A program made the translations under genes and the position numbers. DNA of 64,000 nt from assembly GCF_028128765.1 (NCBI RefSeq), contig NZ_LBJG01000005.1:1-64000 (forward strand), in the 5' to 3' direction. This DNA comes from Bradyrhizobium sp. CCBAU 51627. GTDB taxonomy: Bacteria; Pseudomonadota; Alphaproteobacteria; Rhizobiales; Xanthobacteraceae. Below the pieces are notes generated by a model. The model ran no database searches. It was not told the DNA's origin and saw only the letters and a program-made list of their open reading frames with translations. The first letter of the stretch is position 1, and each line of letters starts with the position of its first letter. Below, piece by piece: positions 27,350-37,756 of the stretch.

Positions 27350-27460
27350 GTCATCCTAGATGGCGATGACGGTTTCCCCGAAAGGGGATGAAAAGGGAAT
27401 GCGGTGCGGGCAATTTGTCCCCAATGCCGCAACTGCCCCCGCAACTGCAAGCGGTGAATC
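27350..27460 (+). promoter_or_regulatory. Partial or divergent cobalamin riboswitch, 5' half only
   Basis: The 5' half matches a cobalamin riboswitch closely: hairpin TCCCC-GAAA-GGGGA (27375-27388), AAAAGGGAATGCGGTGCGGG (27391-27410), and AATGCCGCAACTG, CTGCCCCCGCAACTG (27433-27447) and AAGCGG. The expected 3' elements GCCACTG, GGGAAGG and the B12 box are not recognisable before the next gene at 27588. In the 307-base gap from 27281 to 27587 I see nothing else except a GC hairpin at 27540-27563. The downstream gene is not a B12 gene, so this looks like a remnant, or a variant class whose 3' half I do not recognise. Confidence 0.65.
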
Positions 27461-27539
27461 CGACCCGTTCCCGCTGCGACGATGACGATAGATCCCTTTC
27501 CGCCGCCCGTCTTTCGGTGTAGCTCTGCGCCCACCTAAG

Positions 27540-27563
27540 CGGCGGCCGAAAGTCGGGCCGCCG
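27540..27563 (+). promoter_or_regulatory. GC-rich hairpin in the 5' leader of the aldehyde dehydrogenase gene
   Basis: CGGCGGCC and GGCCGCCG form a perfect eight-pair stem around an eight-base loop, ten bases before the strong ribosome site AAGGAGG (27573-27579). With no T-run it is not an obvious terminator. It could end the partial riboswitch leader or influence translation. Confidence 0.4.
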
Positions 27564-27587
27564 AAATCATGTAAGGAGGCAATCAGG

Positions 27588-29021
27588 ATGTATCCGAAAG
27601 TTCAGATGTTCATCGCCGGCGAGTGGACCGACGGCACCTCCGGCAAGTCGGAGGACATCCTCAATCCCGCCACCGGCCAGCCGATCGGCAAGACCCCGCA
27701 CGCCTCGAAGGCGGATCTCGACCGTGCGCTGGAAGCTGCCAAGGCGGGCTTCGAAGTCTGGCGCAAGACCTCGCCGTTCGACCGCTACAAGCTGATGCGC
27801 AAAGCGGCCGACATCATCCGCTCGCGCGCCGCCGAGATCGCCCCTGTCATGACCATGGAGCAGGGCAAGCCGGTGGTGGAAGCCCAGGGCGAGACCATGC
27901 TGGCCGGCGACCTCATCGACTGGTTCTCCGAGGAAGCCCGCCGCGCCTATGGCCGCATCGTGCCGCCGCGGATGGGCAACGTCTCTCAGCTCGTGACCAA
28001 GGAGCCGGTCGGCCCGGTTGCCGCGTTCACGCCCTGGAATTTCCCGATCAACCAGGCAGTCCGCAAGATCTCGGCCGCGCTCGCGGCCGGCTGCTCGATC
28101 ATTGTCAAGGGGCCGGAAGAGACCCCAGCGAGCTGCATGGAGCTGGTGCGCGCCTATGCCGACGCCGGCATTCCGCCCGGTGTGGTCCAGCTGGTGTTCG
28201 GTGTCCCGTCGGAAGTGTCCGAATATCTCATTCCGCACCCGATCATCCGCAAGATCAGCTTCACCGGCTCGACCGCCGTCGGCAAGCATCTGGCCGCGCT
28301 CGCCGGCCTGCACATGAAGCGCGTCACCATGGAACTCGGCGGCCACGCGCCGGCGATCGTGTTCGCGGATGCCGATCTCGACAACGCCGCGAAGATTTTG
28401 TCGGCCAACAAGTTCCGCAATGCCGGTCAGGTCTGCGTCTCGCCGACTCGGTTCCTGGTGCACGAAAGCGTCTACCAGCCCTTCGTCGACAAGTTCGTCG
28501 CGGCGGCGAAGAGCCTCAAGGTCGGCAACGGCCTCGACAAGGACACCCGCATGGGCCCGCTGGCCAACCCGCGCCGTGTCGACGCGATGGAAGGTCTTGT
28601 CTCCGACGCGGTCCAGCGCGGCGCCAAGGTCCAGGCCGGCGGCAAGCGTATCGGCAATGAGGGCTTCTTCTTTGAGCCGACCGTCATCACCGACGTGCCG
28701 CGCGAGGCCCGCATCATGAACGAGGAGCCGTTCGGCCCTCTGGCGCCGATCACCTCCTTCCGCAGCTATGACGAAGTGGTGGCCGAGGCGAATCGCCTGC
28801 CTTACGGCCTTGCGGCCTATGCTTACACCACCTCGACCAAGATGATGCAGGCGATCGGCGCCGACATCGAGAGCGGCATGGTGTCGATCAATCATCACGG
28901 CCTCGCGCTGCCGGAAGTGCCGTTCGGTGGGATCAAGGATTCCGGCTACGGCTCCGAAGGTGGCCTCGAAGCGATCGAGGGCTATCTCAACACCAAATTC
29001 GTGACCCAGGCGAGCGCGTAA
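27588..29021 (+). CDS. NAD(P)-dependent aldehyde dehydrogenase, succinate-semialdehyde type
   Basis: This 477-residue protein has the complete aldehyde dehydrogenase machinery: TPWNFPINQ with Asn151, MELGGHAP with general base Glu249, and [11 protein letters not shown] with nucleophile Cys283. The EQGKP and [15 protein letters not shown] motifs and overall length fit the GabD / 2,5-dioxovalerate dehydrogenase group. The substrate within that group cannot be fixed from sequence alone. AAGGAGG lies eight bases before the ATG. It appears monocistronic, closed by the hairpin at 29044. Its position behind a partial cobalamin riboswitch has no obvious metabolic reason. Confidence 0.88.
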   Translation: MYPKVQMFIAGEWTDGTSGKSEDILNPATGQPIGKTPHASKADLDRALEAAKAGFEVWRKTSPFDRYKLMRKAADIIRSRAAEIAPVMTMEQGKPVVEAQGETMLAGDLIDWFSEEARRAYGRIVPPRMGNVSQLVTKEPVGPVAAFTPWNFPINQAVRKISAALAAGCSIIVKGPEETPASCMELVRAYADAGIPPGVVQLVFGVPSEVSEYLIPHPIIRKISFTGSTAVGKHLAALAGLHMKRVTMELGGHAPAIVFADADLDNAAKILSANKFRNAGQVCVSPTRFLVHESVYQPFVDKFVAAAKSLKVGNGLDKDTRMGPLANPRRVDAMEGLVSDAVQRGAKVQAGGKRIGNEGFFFEPTVITDVPREARIMNEEPFGPLAPITSFRSYDEVVAEANRLPYGLAAYAYTTSTKMMQAIGADIESGMVSINHHGLALPEVPFGGIKDSGYGSEGGLEAIEGYLNTKFVTQASA

Positions 29022-29043
29022 AACGCGCGCGACTCATTGCAGG

Positions 29044-29080
29044 GCGCGTCACGGCATGCCGTGGCGCGCTCTTCTATTTT
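29044..29080 (+). terminator. Intrinsic terminator after the aldehyde dehydrogenase gene
   Basis: GCGCGTCACGGCA pairs with TGCCGTGGCGCGC (29044-29069), 13 pairs with one G-T wobble, followed by TCTTCTATTTT. The T-run is on the plus strand. The tail overlaps the last codons of the convergent MFS gene. Confidence 0.8.
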
Positions 29081-30207
29081 GCAGTGACAGCACCCGCGGA
29101 TAGCGTGACGAGGCACATCAGTGCGGCGAGCATCCAGAATGCCGCAGGCAACCCGGCGGCATGGGAGACAAAACCGATGCCCGCGGGGCCAACCAGAACA
29201 CCGGCATAGCCGGCGGTGGTGATCGACGCCACCGCAAGCCCCGTGGGCATCGCGGTCTGCCTGGCGGCGCCGCGGAACAACACCGGCACGAGGTTCGACG
29301 CGCCGAGGCCGATCAGCAGGAAACCGGCGATGGCAATGGCCGCGCTCGGGGCGAGCAACAGAACTGCAAGTCCCGCGACGGCAAGCAGGCTTCCCCCGAC
29401 CAGCGTTGCGCGGTCGCCGACACGTGCGACCACGACGTCGCCGCCGAGCCGACCGGCGGTCATCGCGATCGAGAACACGATGTAGCCGAGCCCGCCGCGC
29501 GCCTCGCTGACGAGGCCCTTGCCGATAACGAGGAGCGCGCCCCAGTCGAGCACGGCGCCTTCGATCAGGAAGGTGATGGCCGCCAGCAGCGCGAGCAACA
29601 GCACGATGCCGTGTGGCAGCACGAACAGCGGCCCCTCCTGAACCTGCGCCGACCGCAGCAGGCGCGGCCAAGCGAGCGCCATCGCAATCAGCATCAGCAG
29701 GGAGCAGATCAGAGCGCTCGCGAGCGGTCCAAGATGAAACGACAGCAGCCCCGTCATGATCGCGGACCCGGCGAAACCGCCGATGCTGAAGAGCGCGTGG
29801 AAGCCCGACATCAGCGGTTTTCCCGCCGCGCGTTCAACCTCGACGGCGTGGATGTTCATCGCGACGTCGATGGAGCCGAGCGCGGCGCCGAATGCCAGAA
29901 GTGTCAGCGCCAATGTCACGGGCGTGCCGGCGAGGACCAGCAGGGGCAAGATCAGCGCAAGACCAATTCCACCCACGATGATGATCGGCCTGCTGCCATG
30001 GCGTGCGCTCAAAATGCCCGTCGCGAGCATCGCGACGACCGATCCGATGCCGAGGCTGAGCAGCAGCAAGCCAAGGACCGCATCATCGACCGCGAGCCGC
30101 TCCTTGGCGAACGGCACCAGCGGCGCCCAGCAGGCGATGCCGAAGCCGGCGACCAGGAACGAGAGACGCGTGGCCAGCCGCGTCGCCGGCCGGTCGGCTG
30201 AGGTCAT
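29074..30207 (-). CDS. MFS transporter (YbjJ-like)
   Basis: This 377-residue membrane protein has about twelve hydrophobic segments. It starts with LSFLVAGFGIACWAPLVPFAKERL, and GILSARHGSRPIIIVGG carries the MFS loop motif after helix 2. The sequence GSIDVAMNIHAVEVER near residue 110 is typical of the YbjJ/FucP-side MFS subgroup. The substrate is unknown. I chose ATG 30207, preceded by GGAG at eight bases; a frame extension upstream is arginine-rich and not membrane-like. It is convergent with the aldehyde dehydrogenase gene and divergent from the carbamoylase operon. Confidence 0.82.
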   Translation of the reverse strand: MTSADRPATRLATRLSFLVAGFGIACWAPLVPFAKERLAVDDAVLGLLLLSLGIGSVVAMLATGILSARHGSRPIIIVGGIGLALILPLLVLAGTPVTLALTLLAFGAALGSIDVAMNIHAVEVERAAGKPLMSGFHALFSIGGFAGSAIMTGLLSFHLGPLASALICSLLMLIAMALAWPRLLRSAQVQEGPLFVLPHGIVLLLALLAAITFLIEGAVLDWGALLVIGKGLVSEARGGLGYIVFSIAMTAGRLGGDVVVARVGDRATLVGGSLLAVAGLAVLLLAPSAAIAIAGFLLIGLGASNLVPVLFRGAARQTAMPTGLAVASITTAGYAGVLVGPAGIGFVSHAAGLPAAFWMLAALMCLVTLSAGAVTAK

Positions 30208-30572
30208 CGATGAAACTCCGGAAGGGGGATGCAGCGCGCGATCGCAGGCAGGGGTGGGATCTAAATCATCAACCGGAAGCGAACGCCAGAGTCTCGGCGA
30301 AGCCGTGAGTTGACGATTTGTATCATGATGATGTCGTTCGTCGCGCTGTCGTTGCGAGTGCACAGCGAAGCAGTATTTCCTCTTCATCCCGTTTCTGACG
30401 ATCCTGCATAGCCGTTCGGCTTTTGTGGGACGCCGAAGGGGGATGCGCGGCATGAAAGCTGCTTGGCTGGAATACCGGCGCGAGGCTGCGTTATGCTGCG
30501 TGCGCCGACACGCCCCTGAAGTTGAAATCCTCAAGCCTCGCCAGAAAAGCTGCCAAAATCAGGAACCCGCTG
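30208..30572. other. Divergent intergenic region, 365 bases
   Basis: No convincing gene is present. It should contain promoters for the MFS gene and for the carbamoylase-hydantoinase operon. A 12-base direct repeat GAAGGGGGATGC occurs at 30221-30232 and 30435-30446. A short hairpin AGCCG-TT-CGGCT followed by TTTTGT lies at 30410-30426. I see no clear -35/-10 pair. Confidence 0.5.
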
Positions 30573-31505
30573 ATGCGTATCGTCAATGTGGCCGCCGCCC
30601 AGATGGGGCCGATCCAGAAGGCCGACAGTCGCGAGGCCGTGGTCAAGCGCATGATCGCGCTGATGGACCAAGCGAAAGCAAAAGGCGCCGACCTGATCGT
30701 CTATCCGGAACTGACGCTGACGACGTTCTTCCCGCGCTGGTACGTTGAGGACCGGGCCGAATTCGACATCTGGTTCGAGCGCGAGATGCCGAACGCCGCG
30801 ACCAGGCCGCTGTTCGAGCGCGCGGCACAGCACAGAATCGCGATGAATTTCGGCTATGCCGAGCTGACGCCTGACGGCCACCATTTCAACACCGCGATCC
30901 TGACCAATAAATCAGGCAACATCGTCGGCAAATATCGCAAGGTCCACCTGCCGGGCCATGCGGACTATGACAGCAAGTGCTCGCACCAGCATCTGGAGAA
31001 GCGGTATTTCGAGCCGGGTGATCTCGGCTTCAATGTCTGGCGTGAGCTTGGCGGCATCATCGGCATGGCCATCTGCAACGACCGCCGCTGGCCGGAGACC
31101 TATCGTGTCATGGGTCTGCAAGGCGTCGAGATGGTGTTGATCGGCTACAACACGCCGTCGGTGAATGCGGAACGAAGCGAAGAGGGCGTCGAGAAGCGCC
31201 TGTTTCACAACCGTCTCTCGGTGCAGGCCGGTGCCTATCAAAATGCGACTTGGGCGGTCGCCGTCGCCAAGGCCGGCATCGAGGATGGCCATCCGCTGTC
31301 CGGCGGCAGCCTGATCGTCGATCCCAATGGCGAGATCGTCGCTGAAGCCAGGACAGAGGACGACGAGCTTCTGGTCCACGCTTGCGATCTCGACGCCACG
31401 ACCTTCGGCAAGACCACGATCTTCAACTTTGCCGCGCATCGCCGCATCGAGCATTACGGACTGATCACCAGCCGTACCGGCGCGGTGCCGCCGCCGGAGA
31501 AGTGA
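30573..31505 (+). CDS. N-carbamoyl-amino-acid hydrolase, nitrilase superfamily (D-carbamoylase-like)
   Basis: The enzyme hydrolyses N-carbamoyl amino acids to the amino acid, CO2 and ammonia. The 310-residue protein has the nitrilase triad Glu46 (VYPELTLTTFFPR), Lys123 (YRKVHLPGH) and Cys168 (AICNDRRWPE), closely matching Glu47-Lys127-Cys172 of Agrobacterium D-carbamoylase, and shares HLEKRYFEPGDLGF and RWPETYRVMGLQG with it. The start ATG 30573 has AGGAA seven bases before it. It is first in an operon with hydantoinase and an ABC importer, which fits the second step of hydantoin or dihydropyrimidine breakdown. Confidence 0.88.
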   Translation: MRIVNVAAAQMGPIQKADSREAVVKRMIALMDQAKAKGADLIVYPELTLTTFFPRWYVEDRAEFDIWFEREMPNAATRPLFERAAQHRIAMNFGYAELTPDGHHFNTAILTNKSGNIVGKYRKVHLPGHADYDSKCSHQHLEKRYFEPGDLGFNVWRELGGIIGMAICNDRRWPETYRVMGLQGVEMVLIGYNTPSVNAERSEEGVEKRLFHNRLSVQAGAYQNATWAVAVAKAGIEDGHPLSGGSLIVDPNGEIVAEARTEDDELLVHACDLDATTFGKTTIFNFAAHRRIEHYGLITSRTGAVPPPEK

Positions 31506-31565
31506 CGCCGATGGCCTTCCTGCAAACTGGCGATCATCTCGCTCGAGCCTATCATGGAGTGCCTC

Positions 31566-33035
31566 ATGACTGAACCCACCTACGACCTGATCATCCGCGG
31601 TGGACGCGTCGCGACCACGACGGATGTGTTCGAAGCCGATGTTGCGGTCTCCGGCGAGACCATCGCGGCCATTGGTCGCGGCCTTCCGCCGGGCAGGCGC
31701 GAGATCGATGCGCGCGGCAAGTTCGTGCTGCCCGGCGGTGTCGACAGTCATGCGCATATCGAGCAGCTGTCGGCGGCCGGCATCATGAATGCGGATACCT
31801 TCGAGAGCGCGACGGTCTCCGCCGCTTTCGGCGGCACGACAACGGTGATCCCGTTCGCGGCCCAGCATGTCGGCATGAAGTTGCCGCAGGTGGTGGAGGA
31901 CTATCACGCGCTGGCCAGGAAAGGCTCGGTCATCGACTACGCCTTTCACATGATCGTCGCGGACGCGACGAAAGAGACGGTCGAGGAGCACATTCCGGCG
32001 CTTGTCAAGCAGGGGCACGCCTCGATCAAGATCTTCATGACCTATGACCGGCTCAAGGTGGACGACGAGCCGCTGCTCGACATTCTCCTGGCTGCTCGCC
32101 AGTCCGGCGCGATGTTGTGCGCCCATGCCGAAAATCACGGCATCATCGCCTGGATGGTGAAGCGTCTGCTCGCGCGCGGTTACACGATGCCGAAATACCA
32201 CGCTGTCAGTCACGCCCGCGTGTCGGAAGCAGAGGCCTTCACCCGCCTGATCGGCATGGCCGCGCTGATCGACCAGCCGATCATGATCTTCCATGTCTCG
32301 ACGGCCGAAGGCGCCAAGGTGATCCGTGACGCGCGCGGGCAGGGGCTCAAGGTCTTCGCCGAAACCTGTCCGCAATATCTGTTCCTCACGGCTGGTGATC
32401 TCGACAAGCCCGGTGTCGAAGGCGCCAAGTGGATGTGCAGCCCGCCGCCGCGCACGCATGCCGACCAGGAAGCGCTGTGGCAGGCGCTGTCGCTCGGTGA
32501 TCTCCAGACCATCTCGTCGGACCACGCGCCATATCGCTATGACGAGACCGGCAAGCTGAGGGCGGGGCCGAACCCGAATTTCAAGCAGGTCGCGAACGGC
32601 CTGCCGGGACTGGAGTTGCGGCTGCCGCTGCTGTTCGATGCGATGGTGGCGAAGGGGCGGCTGGGTCTCGAGAAATTCGTGGAGCTGACCGCGACGGCGC
32701 CCGCGAAAATCTACAATCTGCATCCGCGCAAGGGCTCGATCGCGGTCGGCGCCGATGCCGACATCGCGATCTGGGATCCCCATCGCGAAACCACGATCGC
32801 TGACGAGATGATGCACGATCTTGCGGGCTACACGCCGTTCGCGGGCCGCAAGCTGAAGGGTTGGCCGGTGTCGGTGCTGTCGCGCGGCCGGTTGATCATC
32901 GACGGAGATAAATGTCTCGCGAGCGCCGGAAGCGGAAAATTCCTGGCGCGCAGCGGCGGCGGGGCGGCGACGCCGACCGGCCGCCTCGTGGCAGACATGG
33001 ATCCTGAGCGGAATTTCGGAGCAAAACTGCTGTGA
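31566..33035 (+). CDS. Dihydropyrimidinase / D-hydantoinase family amidohydrolase
   Basis: The enzyme opens cyclic ureides such as hydantoins or dihydropyrimidines to N-carbamoyl acids, the substrate of the preceding gene's product. The 489-residue protein shows the full binuclear metal site: His62 and His64 (DSHAHIEQ), the carbamylated Lys155 (SIKIFMTYD), His187 (CAHAENH), His243 (IFHVSTAEG) and Asp319 (SSDHAPY). ATG 31566 has GGAG five bases upstream. Stereochemistry and natural substrate cannot be read from sequence. Confidence 0.9.
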   Translation: MTEPTYDLIIRGGRVATTTDVFEADVAVSGETIAAIGRGLPPGRREIDARGKFVLPGGVDSHAHIEQLSAAGIMNADTFESATVSAAFGGTTTVIPFAAQHVGMKLPQVVEDYHALARKGSVIDYAFHMIVADATKETVEEHIPALVKQGHASIKIFMTYDRLKVDDEPLLDILLAARQSGAMLCAHAENHGIIAWMVKRLLARGYTMPKYHAVSHARVSEAEAFTRLIGMAALIDQPIMIFHVSTAEGAKVIRDARGQGLKVFAETCPQYLFLTAGDLDKPGVEGAKWMCSPPPRTHADQEALWQALSLGDLQTISSDHAPYRYDETGKLRAGPNPNFKQVANGLPGLELRLPLLFDAMVAKGRLGLEKFVELTATAPAKIYNLHPRKGSIAVGADADIAIWDPHRETTIADEMMHDLAGYTPFAGRKLKGWPVSVLSRGRLIIDGDKCLASAGSGKFLARSGGGAATPTGRLVADMDPERNFGAKLL

Positions 33036-33191
33036 CCGCGGAGGGGGCGCGATGAAGATCGTCACCCATGGGAGCTCTGCGAGCGGGCTAAACCCTTGAG
33101 TGCTCTCTGGCTGCGGTCGGGCCAATGCTGCTGCGCAACGACGGCCAACAGCCGATGAGAACCCGCCGGCGAAGGTCCGGTGGCTGGCATA

Positions 33192-33209
33192 CCATTTGCA
33201 CGCAAATGG
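33192..33209. promoter_or_regulatory. Perfect 18-base palindrome upstream of the peptide-type binding protein gene
   Basis: CCATTTGC-AC-GCAAATGG has eight-base arms with a two-base centre, the size and symmetry of a dimeric repressor site. It lies 64 bases before the ATG at 33273, inside the 237-base gap after hydantoinase, where an internal promoter for the transporter genes would be. No regulator gene is adjacent. Confidence 0.5.
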
Positions 33210-33272
33210 GCTCGGTTTCACCTGCCCTTGGCCAATGAACGGCCGGCATCACGGCACTACTGGGAGGATTTC

Positions 33273-34874
33273 ATGGATCGCAGGACCGTATTGAAGGGAT
33301 TGGCCGGCGCGGGCGGTCTGGCATTGACCGGCCTATCGGCCCCGGCGATTGCCCAGGGGACAGCGGCGCGCACCCTGCGTTTCGTGCCGCAGGCCAATCT
33401 CGCCAATTTCGATCCCATCTGGGGCACCCAATATGTCGTGCGCAATGCCGCGGCCCTGGTCTGGGACACGCTGTACGGCGTCGATGCCAAGCTCCAGCCG
33501 CTGCGCCAGATGGTCGAGTCCGAGGAGACCACCGACGACGGTAAGACCTGGACGTTCAAGCTGCGTCCGGGGCTCAAATTCCACGATGGCGAGCCGGTGT
33601 TGAGCAAGGACGTCGTCGCGAGCCTTTCCCGCTGGGCCGCGCGCGATCCGATGGGGCTGATGATCCTTGCGATCCAGCAGGAATTGACTGCCGTCGACGA
33701 CCGCACTTTCAAGTGGGTCCTGAAGCAGCCCTTCCCGAAAATGCTCTATGCGTTGGCGAAGAACAATTCGCCCTGTGCCTTCATCATGCCCGAACGCATC
33801 GCCAAGACCGATCCGTTCAAGCAGATCTCCGATTATGTCGGCTCCGGGCCGATGAAGTTCGCCAAGAGCGAATGGGTGCCCGGCGCCAAATCGGTGTTCG
33901 AGAAGTTCGCCGATTACGTACCGCGGCAGGAGAAGGCGTCGTGGCTTGCCGGCGGCAAGCAGATCCTGGTCGATCGGGTCGAGTGGCTGGTGATGCCGGA
34001 TCCGGCGACGGCGGCCGCGGCCTTGCAGAACGGCGAGGTCGACTGGTGGGAGAACCCGATCGCCGATCTGGTGCCTGTGTTGAAGAGCAACAAGAACATC
34101 AGCGTCGATATCGGCGATCCCCTCGGCAATATCGGCTCGTTCCGCATGAACCATCTGTTCGCGCCGTTCAACGACGTGCGGGCACGGCGCGCGGTGCTGA
34201 TGGCGCTCAGCCAGGAGGACTATATGCGCGCCATCGTCGGCGACGACGATGCACTCTGGAAGCCGCTGCCCGGCTTCTTCACGCCCGGTACGTCGCTCTA
34301 TAGCGAGATGGGCGGCGAGATCCTCAAGGGCAAGCGCGATCTCGGCGCGGCCAAGAAGCTGCTCGCCGAGAGCGGCTATTCCGGCCAGCCGGTGACCTGC
34401 CTCGTTGCGCAGGACCAGCCGATCACCAAGGCGCAAGGCGATGTCACTGCCGATCTTCTCAAGAAGCTCGGCATGAATGTCGACTTCGTCGCCACCGATT
34501 GGGGCACGGTCGGCTCCCGCCGCGCGCAGAAGACGCCGCCGGGACAGGGCGGCTGGAACATGTTCCACACCTGGCATGCGGGCGCGGACTGCATCAATCC
34601 CGCGCCCTATACCGCCATTCGCGCCAATGGCGACAAGGCCTGGTTCGGTTGGCCCAACAGTCCCAATACCGAGAAGGAGGTCACGGCCTGGTTCGACGCC
34701 AAGAACCTGGACGAGGAGAAGGCTGCGGTCGGCCGGCTCAACAAGGCGGCGCTTGATGATGTCGTCTACGCGCCGACCGGCTTCTTCCTGACCTACACCG
34801 CCTGGCGCAAGAACGTCTCGGGCATCACCAAGGGACCGCTGCCGTTCTTCTGGGGCGTATCGAAGACCGCATGA
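33273..34874 (+). CDS. Dpp/Opp-type ABC transporter substrate-binding protein
   Basis: This 533-residue family 5 binding protein begins with a twin-arginine-like leader MDRRTVLKGLAGAGG and a likely cut after SAPAIAQG. Typical family sequence includes WTFKLRPGLKFHDGEPVLSKDV around residues 90-111 and DYVGSGPMKF around 187. The ATG at 33273 has GGGAGG five bases before it. It precedes two permease and two ATPase genes. From its neighbours the cargo may be hydantoins, dihydropyrimidines, carbamoyl amino acids or related peptides, but this is inference. Confidence 0.9.
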   Translation: MDRRTVLKGLAGAGGLALTGLSAPAIAQGTAARTLRFVPQANLANFDPIWGTQYVVRNAAALVWDTLYGVDAKLQPLRQMVESEETTDDGKTWTFKLRPGLKFHDGEPVLSKDVVASLSRWAARDPMGLMILAIQQELTAVDDRTFKWVLKQPFPKMLYALAKNNSPCAFIMPERIAKTDPFKQISDYVGSGPMKFAKSEWVPGAKSVFEKFADYVPRQEKASWLAGGKQILVDRVEWLVMPDPATAAAALQNGEVDWWENPIADLVPVLKSNKNISVDIGDPLGNIGSFRMNHLFAPFNDVRARRAVLMALSQEDYMRAIVGDDDALWKPLPGFFTPGTSLYSEMGGEILKGKRDLGAAKKLLAESGYSGQPVTCLVAQDQPITKAQGDVTADLLKKLGMNVDFVATDWGTVGSRRAQKTPPGQGGWNMFHTWHAGADCINPAPYTAIRANGDKAWFGWPNSPNTEKEVTAWFDAKNLDEEKAAVGRLNKAALDDVVYAPTGFFLTYTAWRKNVSGITKGPLPFFWGVSKTA

Positions 34875-34885
34875 TCTGAGGCCAG

Positions 34886-35827
34886 ATGCTCTCCTATATC
34901 CTCCGGCGCATCCTCGCCACCTTGCCGGTGATGGCGATTGTTGCACTGTTTGTGTTCAGCCTGCTCTACATCGCGCCGGGCGATCCCGCCGTGGTGATCG
35001 CGGGTGACCAGGCGAGCCCGGAGGATGTGGAGCGCATCCGCCAGAGCCTCGGCCTCGACCGTCCGTTCCTGATCCAGTTCGGAAGCTGGGTCTGGCGCAT
35101 CCTGCACGGCGATCTCGGCACCTCGATCTTCACGAACCTGCCGGTCTCGGCGATGATCGGGCAGCGTCTCGGGCCGACGCTGTCGCTGATGATGGTCACG
35201 CTGCTGCTGACGATCGTGGTCGCGGTGCCGCTCGGCGTTCTGGCGGCGTGGAAGGCCGGCAGCTTCATCGATCGGGTCATCATGGGCTTTGCGGTGTTCG
35301 GCTTCTCACTGCCGGTCTTCGTCGTCGGCTACATGCTTGCCTATGTCTTCGCGCTCGAGCTCGAATGGCTCCCGGTGCAGGGCTATACGCCGCTCACGGA
35401 GGGCTTCTGGCCCTGGCTGGAGAATTTGATCCTGCCGGCGATCGCGCTCGGCTGCGTCTATATCGCGCTGGTCGCGCGCATCACCCGCGCGGCCATGCTC
35501 GAAGTGTTGCAGCAGGACTACATTCGCACCGCAAAGGCGAAGGGTCTGGGGCAGGGCGGAATCCTGTTCATTCATGCGCTGAAGAACGCGGCGGTGCCGA
35601 TCGTGACCGTGATCGGGATCGGCATCGCGCTTCTGATCGGCGGCGCGGTCGTGACGGAGAGCGTGTTCGCGATTCCCGGTCTCGGCCGTCTCACGATCGA
35701 TGCAATCCTGCGCCGCGACTATCCCGTCATCCAGGGCATCGTGCTGCTGTTCAGCTTCGTCTACGTCCTCGTCAATCTGATGATCGACGTCACTTATACG
35801 CTCGTTGACCCGAGGATCCGCTATTGA
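34886..35827 (+). CDS. Dpp/Opp-type ABC transporter permease (DppB-like)
   Basis: This 313-residue inner-membrane protein has six hydrophobic segments. It starts SYILRRILATLPVMAIVALFVF, the usual DppB opening, and carries the ATPase-docking loop RAAMLEVLQQDYIRTAKAKGL around residues 201-221. It begins 11 bases after the binding-protein gene and overlaps the second permease gene by four bases. Confidence 0.92.
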   Translation: MLSYILRRILATLPVMAIVALFVFSLLYIAPGDPAVVIAGDQASPEDVERIRQSLGLDRPFLIQFGSWVWRILHGDLGTSIFTNLPVSAMIGQRLGPTLSLMMVTLLLTIVVAVPLGVLAAWKAGSFIDRVIMGFAVFGFSLPVFVVGYMLAYVFALELEWLPVQGYTPLTEGFWPWLENLILPAIALGCVYIALVARITRAAMLEVLQQDYIRTAKAKGLGQGGILFIHALKNAAVPIVTVIGIGIALLIGGAVVTESVFAIPGLGRLTIDAILRRDYPVIQGIVLLFSFVYVLVNLMIDVTYTLVDPRIRY

Positions 35828-36747
35828 CCGACACGACCGTCAATCCGCAGGCGCTCCCCGCCGGCCTCGTGCTGGCGCCGCAGCTGCCGGATGTCCTCCG
35901 GCCCGTCACGATCCGGCGCGGTTTCATTGGCTTCCTGCGCAGCCATCCCACCGTTGCGATCGGCGGCGCGCTGCTGCTGGCGCTGGTCTTGATCGCGATC
36001 TTTGCGCCGTATCTCTGGACGGTCGATCCGACGGCCCTGGCGCCGGCCAAGCGCACGAGAGCGCCGTCGGCGGCATTCTGGTTCGGCACCGACGTGCTCG
36101 GCCGCGACATCTACTCACGCGTGCTGTTCGGCGCGCGGGTCTCACTCACGGTCGGGCTCTCGGTTGCGATGCTCGCATCCGCCGCAGGTCTTGCCATCGG
36201 CCTCGTCTCGGGCTTCGTCCGCTGGGCCGACGGCATCTTGATGCGCTTCATGGACGGGCTGATGTCGATCCCGCCGATCCTGCTCGCGATCGCCCTGATG
36301 GCCCTGACGCGCGGCAGTGTCGGCAATGTCATCCTGGCCATCACCGTCGCCGAAATCCCGCGCGTCTCGCGCCTCGTGCGCAGCGTAGTGCTGTCGCTGC
36401 GCGAGCAGCCCTATGTCGATGCGGCAGTCGCCTGCGGCACGCGCACGCCGATGATCATCCTGCGCCACATCCTGCCCAACACCGTCGCGCCGATGCTGGT
36501 GCAGGCGACCTACATTTGCGCCAGTGCCATGATCACCGAGGCGATCCTGTCCTTCATCGGCGCCGGCACGCCGCCGACTATTCCGTCCTGGGGCAATATC
36601 ATGGCCGAGGGCCGCGCGCTGTGGCAGGTCAAGCCCTACATCGTGTTCTTCCCGGCAGCATTCCTCTCCGTCACCGTGCTCGCCGTGAACCTGCTCGGCG
36701 ACGGACTTCGCGATGCGCTCGATCCGCGCATGGCCAAGCGTCTTTGA
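35824..36747 (+). CDS. Dpp/Opp-type ABC transporter permease (DppC-like)
   Basis: This 307-residue partner permease has an N-terminal cytoplasmic stretch, then hydrophobic segments, with [21 protein letters not shown] (about residues 80-100) and the docking loop [27 protein letters not shown], both family hallmarks. The start is TTG 35824, overlapping the dppB-like stop (TTGA). The ATPase genes follow. Confidence 0.92.
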   Translation: MTDTTVNPQALPAGLVLAPQLPDVLRPVTIRRGFIGFLRSHPTVAIGGALLLALVLIAIFAPYLWTVDPTALAPAKRTRAPSAAFWFGTDVLGRDIYSRVLFGARVSLTVGLSVAMLASAAGLAIGLVSGFVRWADGILMRFMDGLMSIPPILLAIALMALTRGSVGNVILAITVAEIPRVSRLVRSVVLSLREQPYVDAAVACGTRTPMIILRHILPNTVAPMLVQATYICASAMITEAILSFIGAGTPPTIPSWGNIMAEGRALWQVKPYIVFFPAAFLSVTVLAVNLLGDGLRDALDPRMAKRL

Positions 36748-36766
36748 CGAGCCGAGGCTGATTGCG

Positions 36767-37752
<986 letters not shown>

Positions 37753-37756
<4 letters not shown>

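Noticed and set aside
30912..33221. A 769-codon minus-strand open frame
   Set aside because: It runs antisense through the carbamoylase and hydantoinase genes, which have complete catalytic sites. Its sequence is rich in Arg, His, Asp and Gly without family motifs, as expected from GC-rich antisense DNA.
33333..34946. A 537-codon minus-strand open frame
   Set aside because: It is antisense to a well-supported ABC binding-protein gene and has no recognisable domain.
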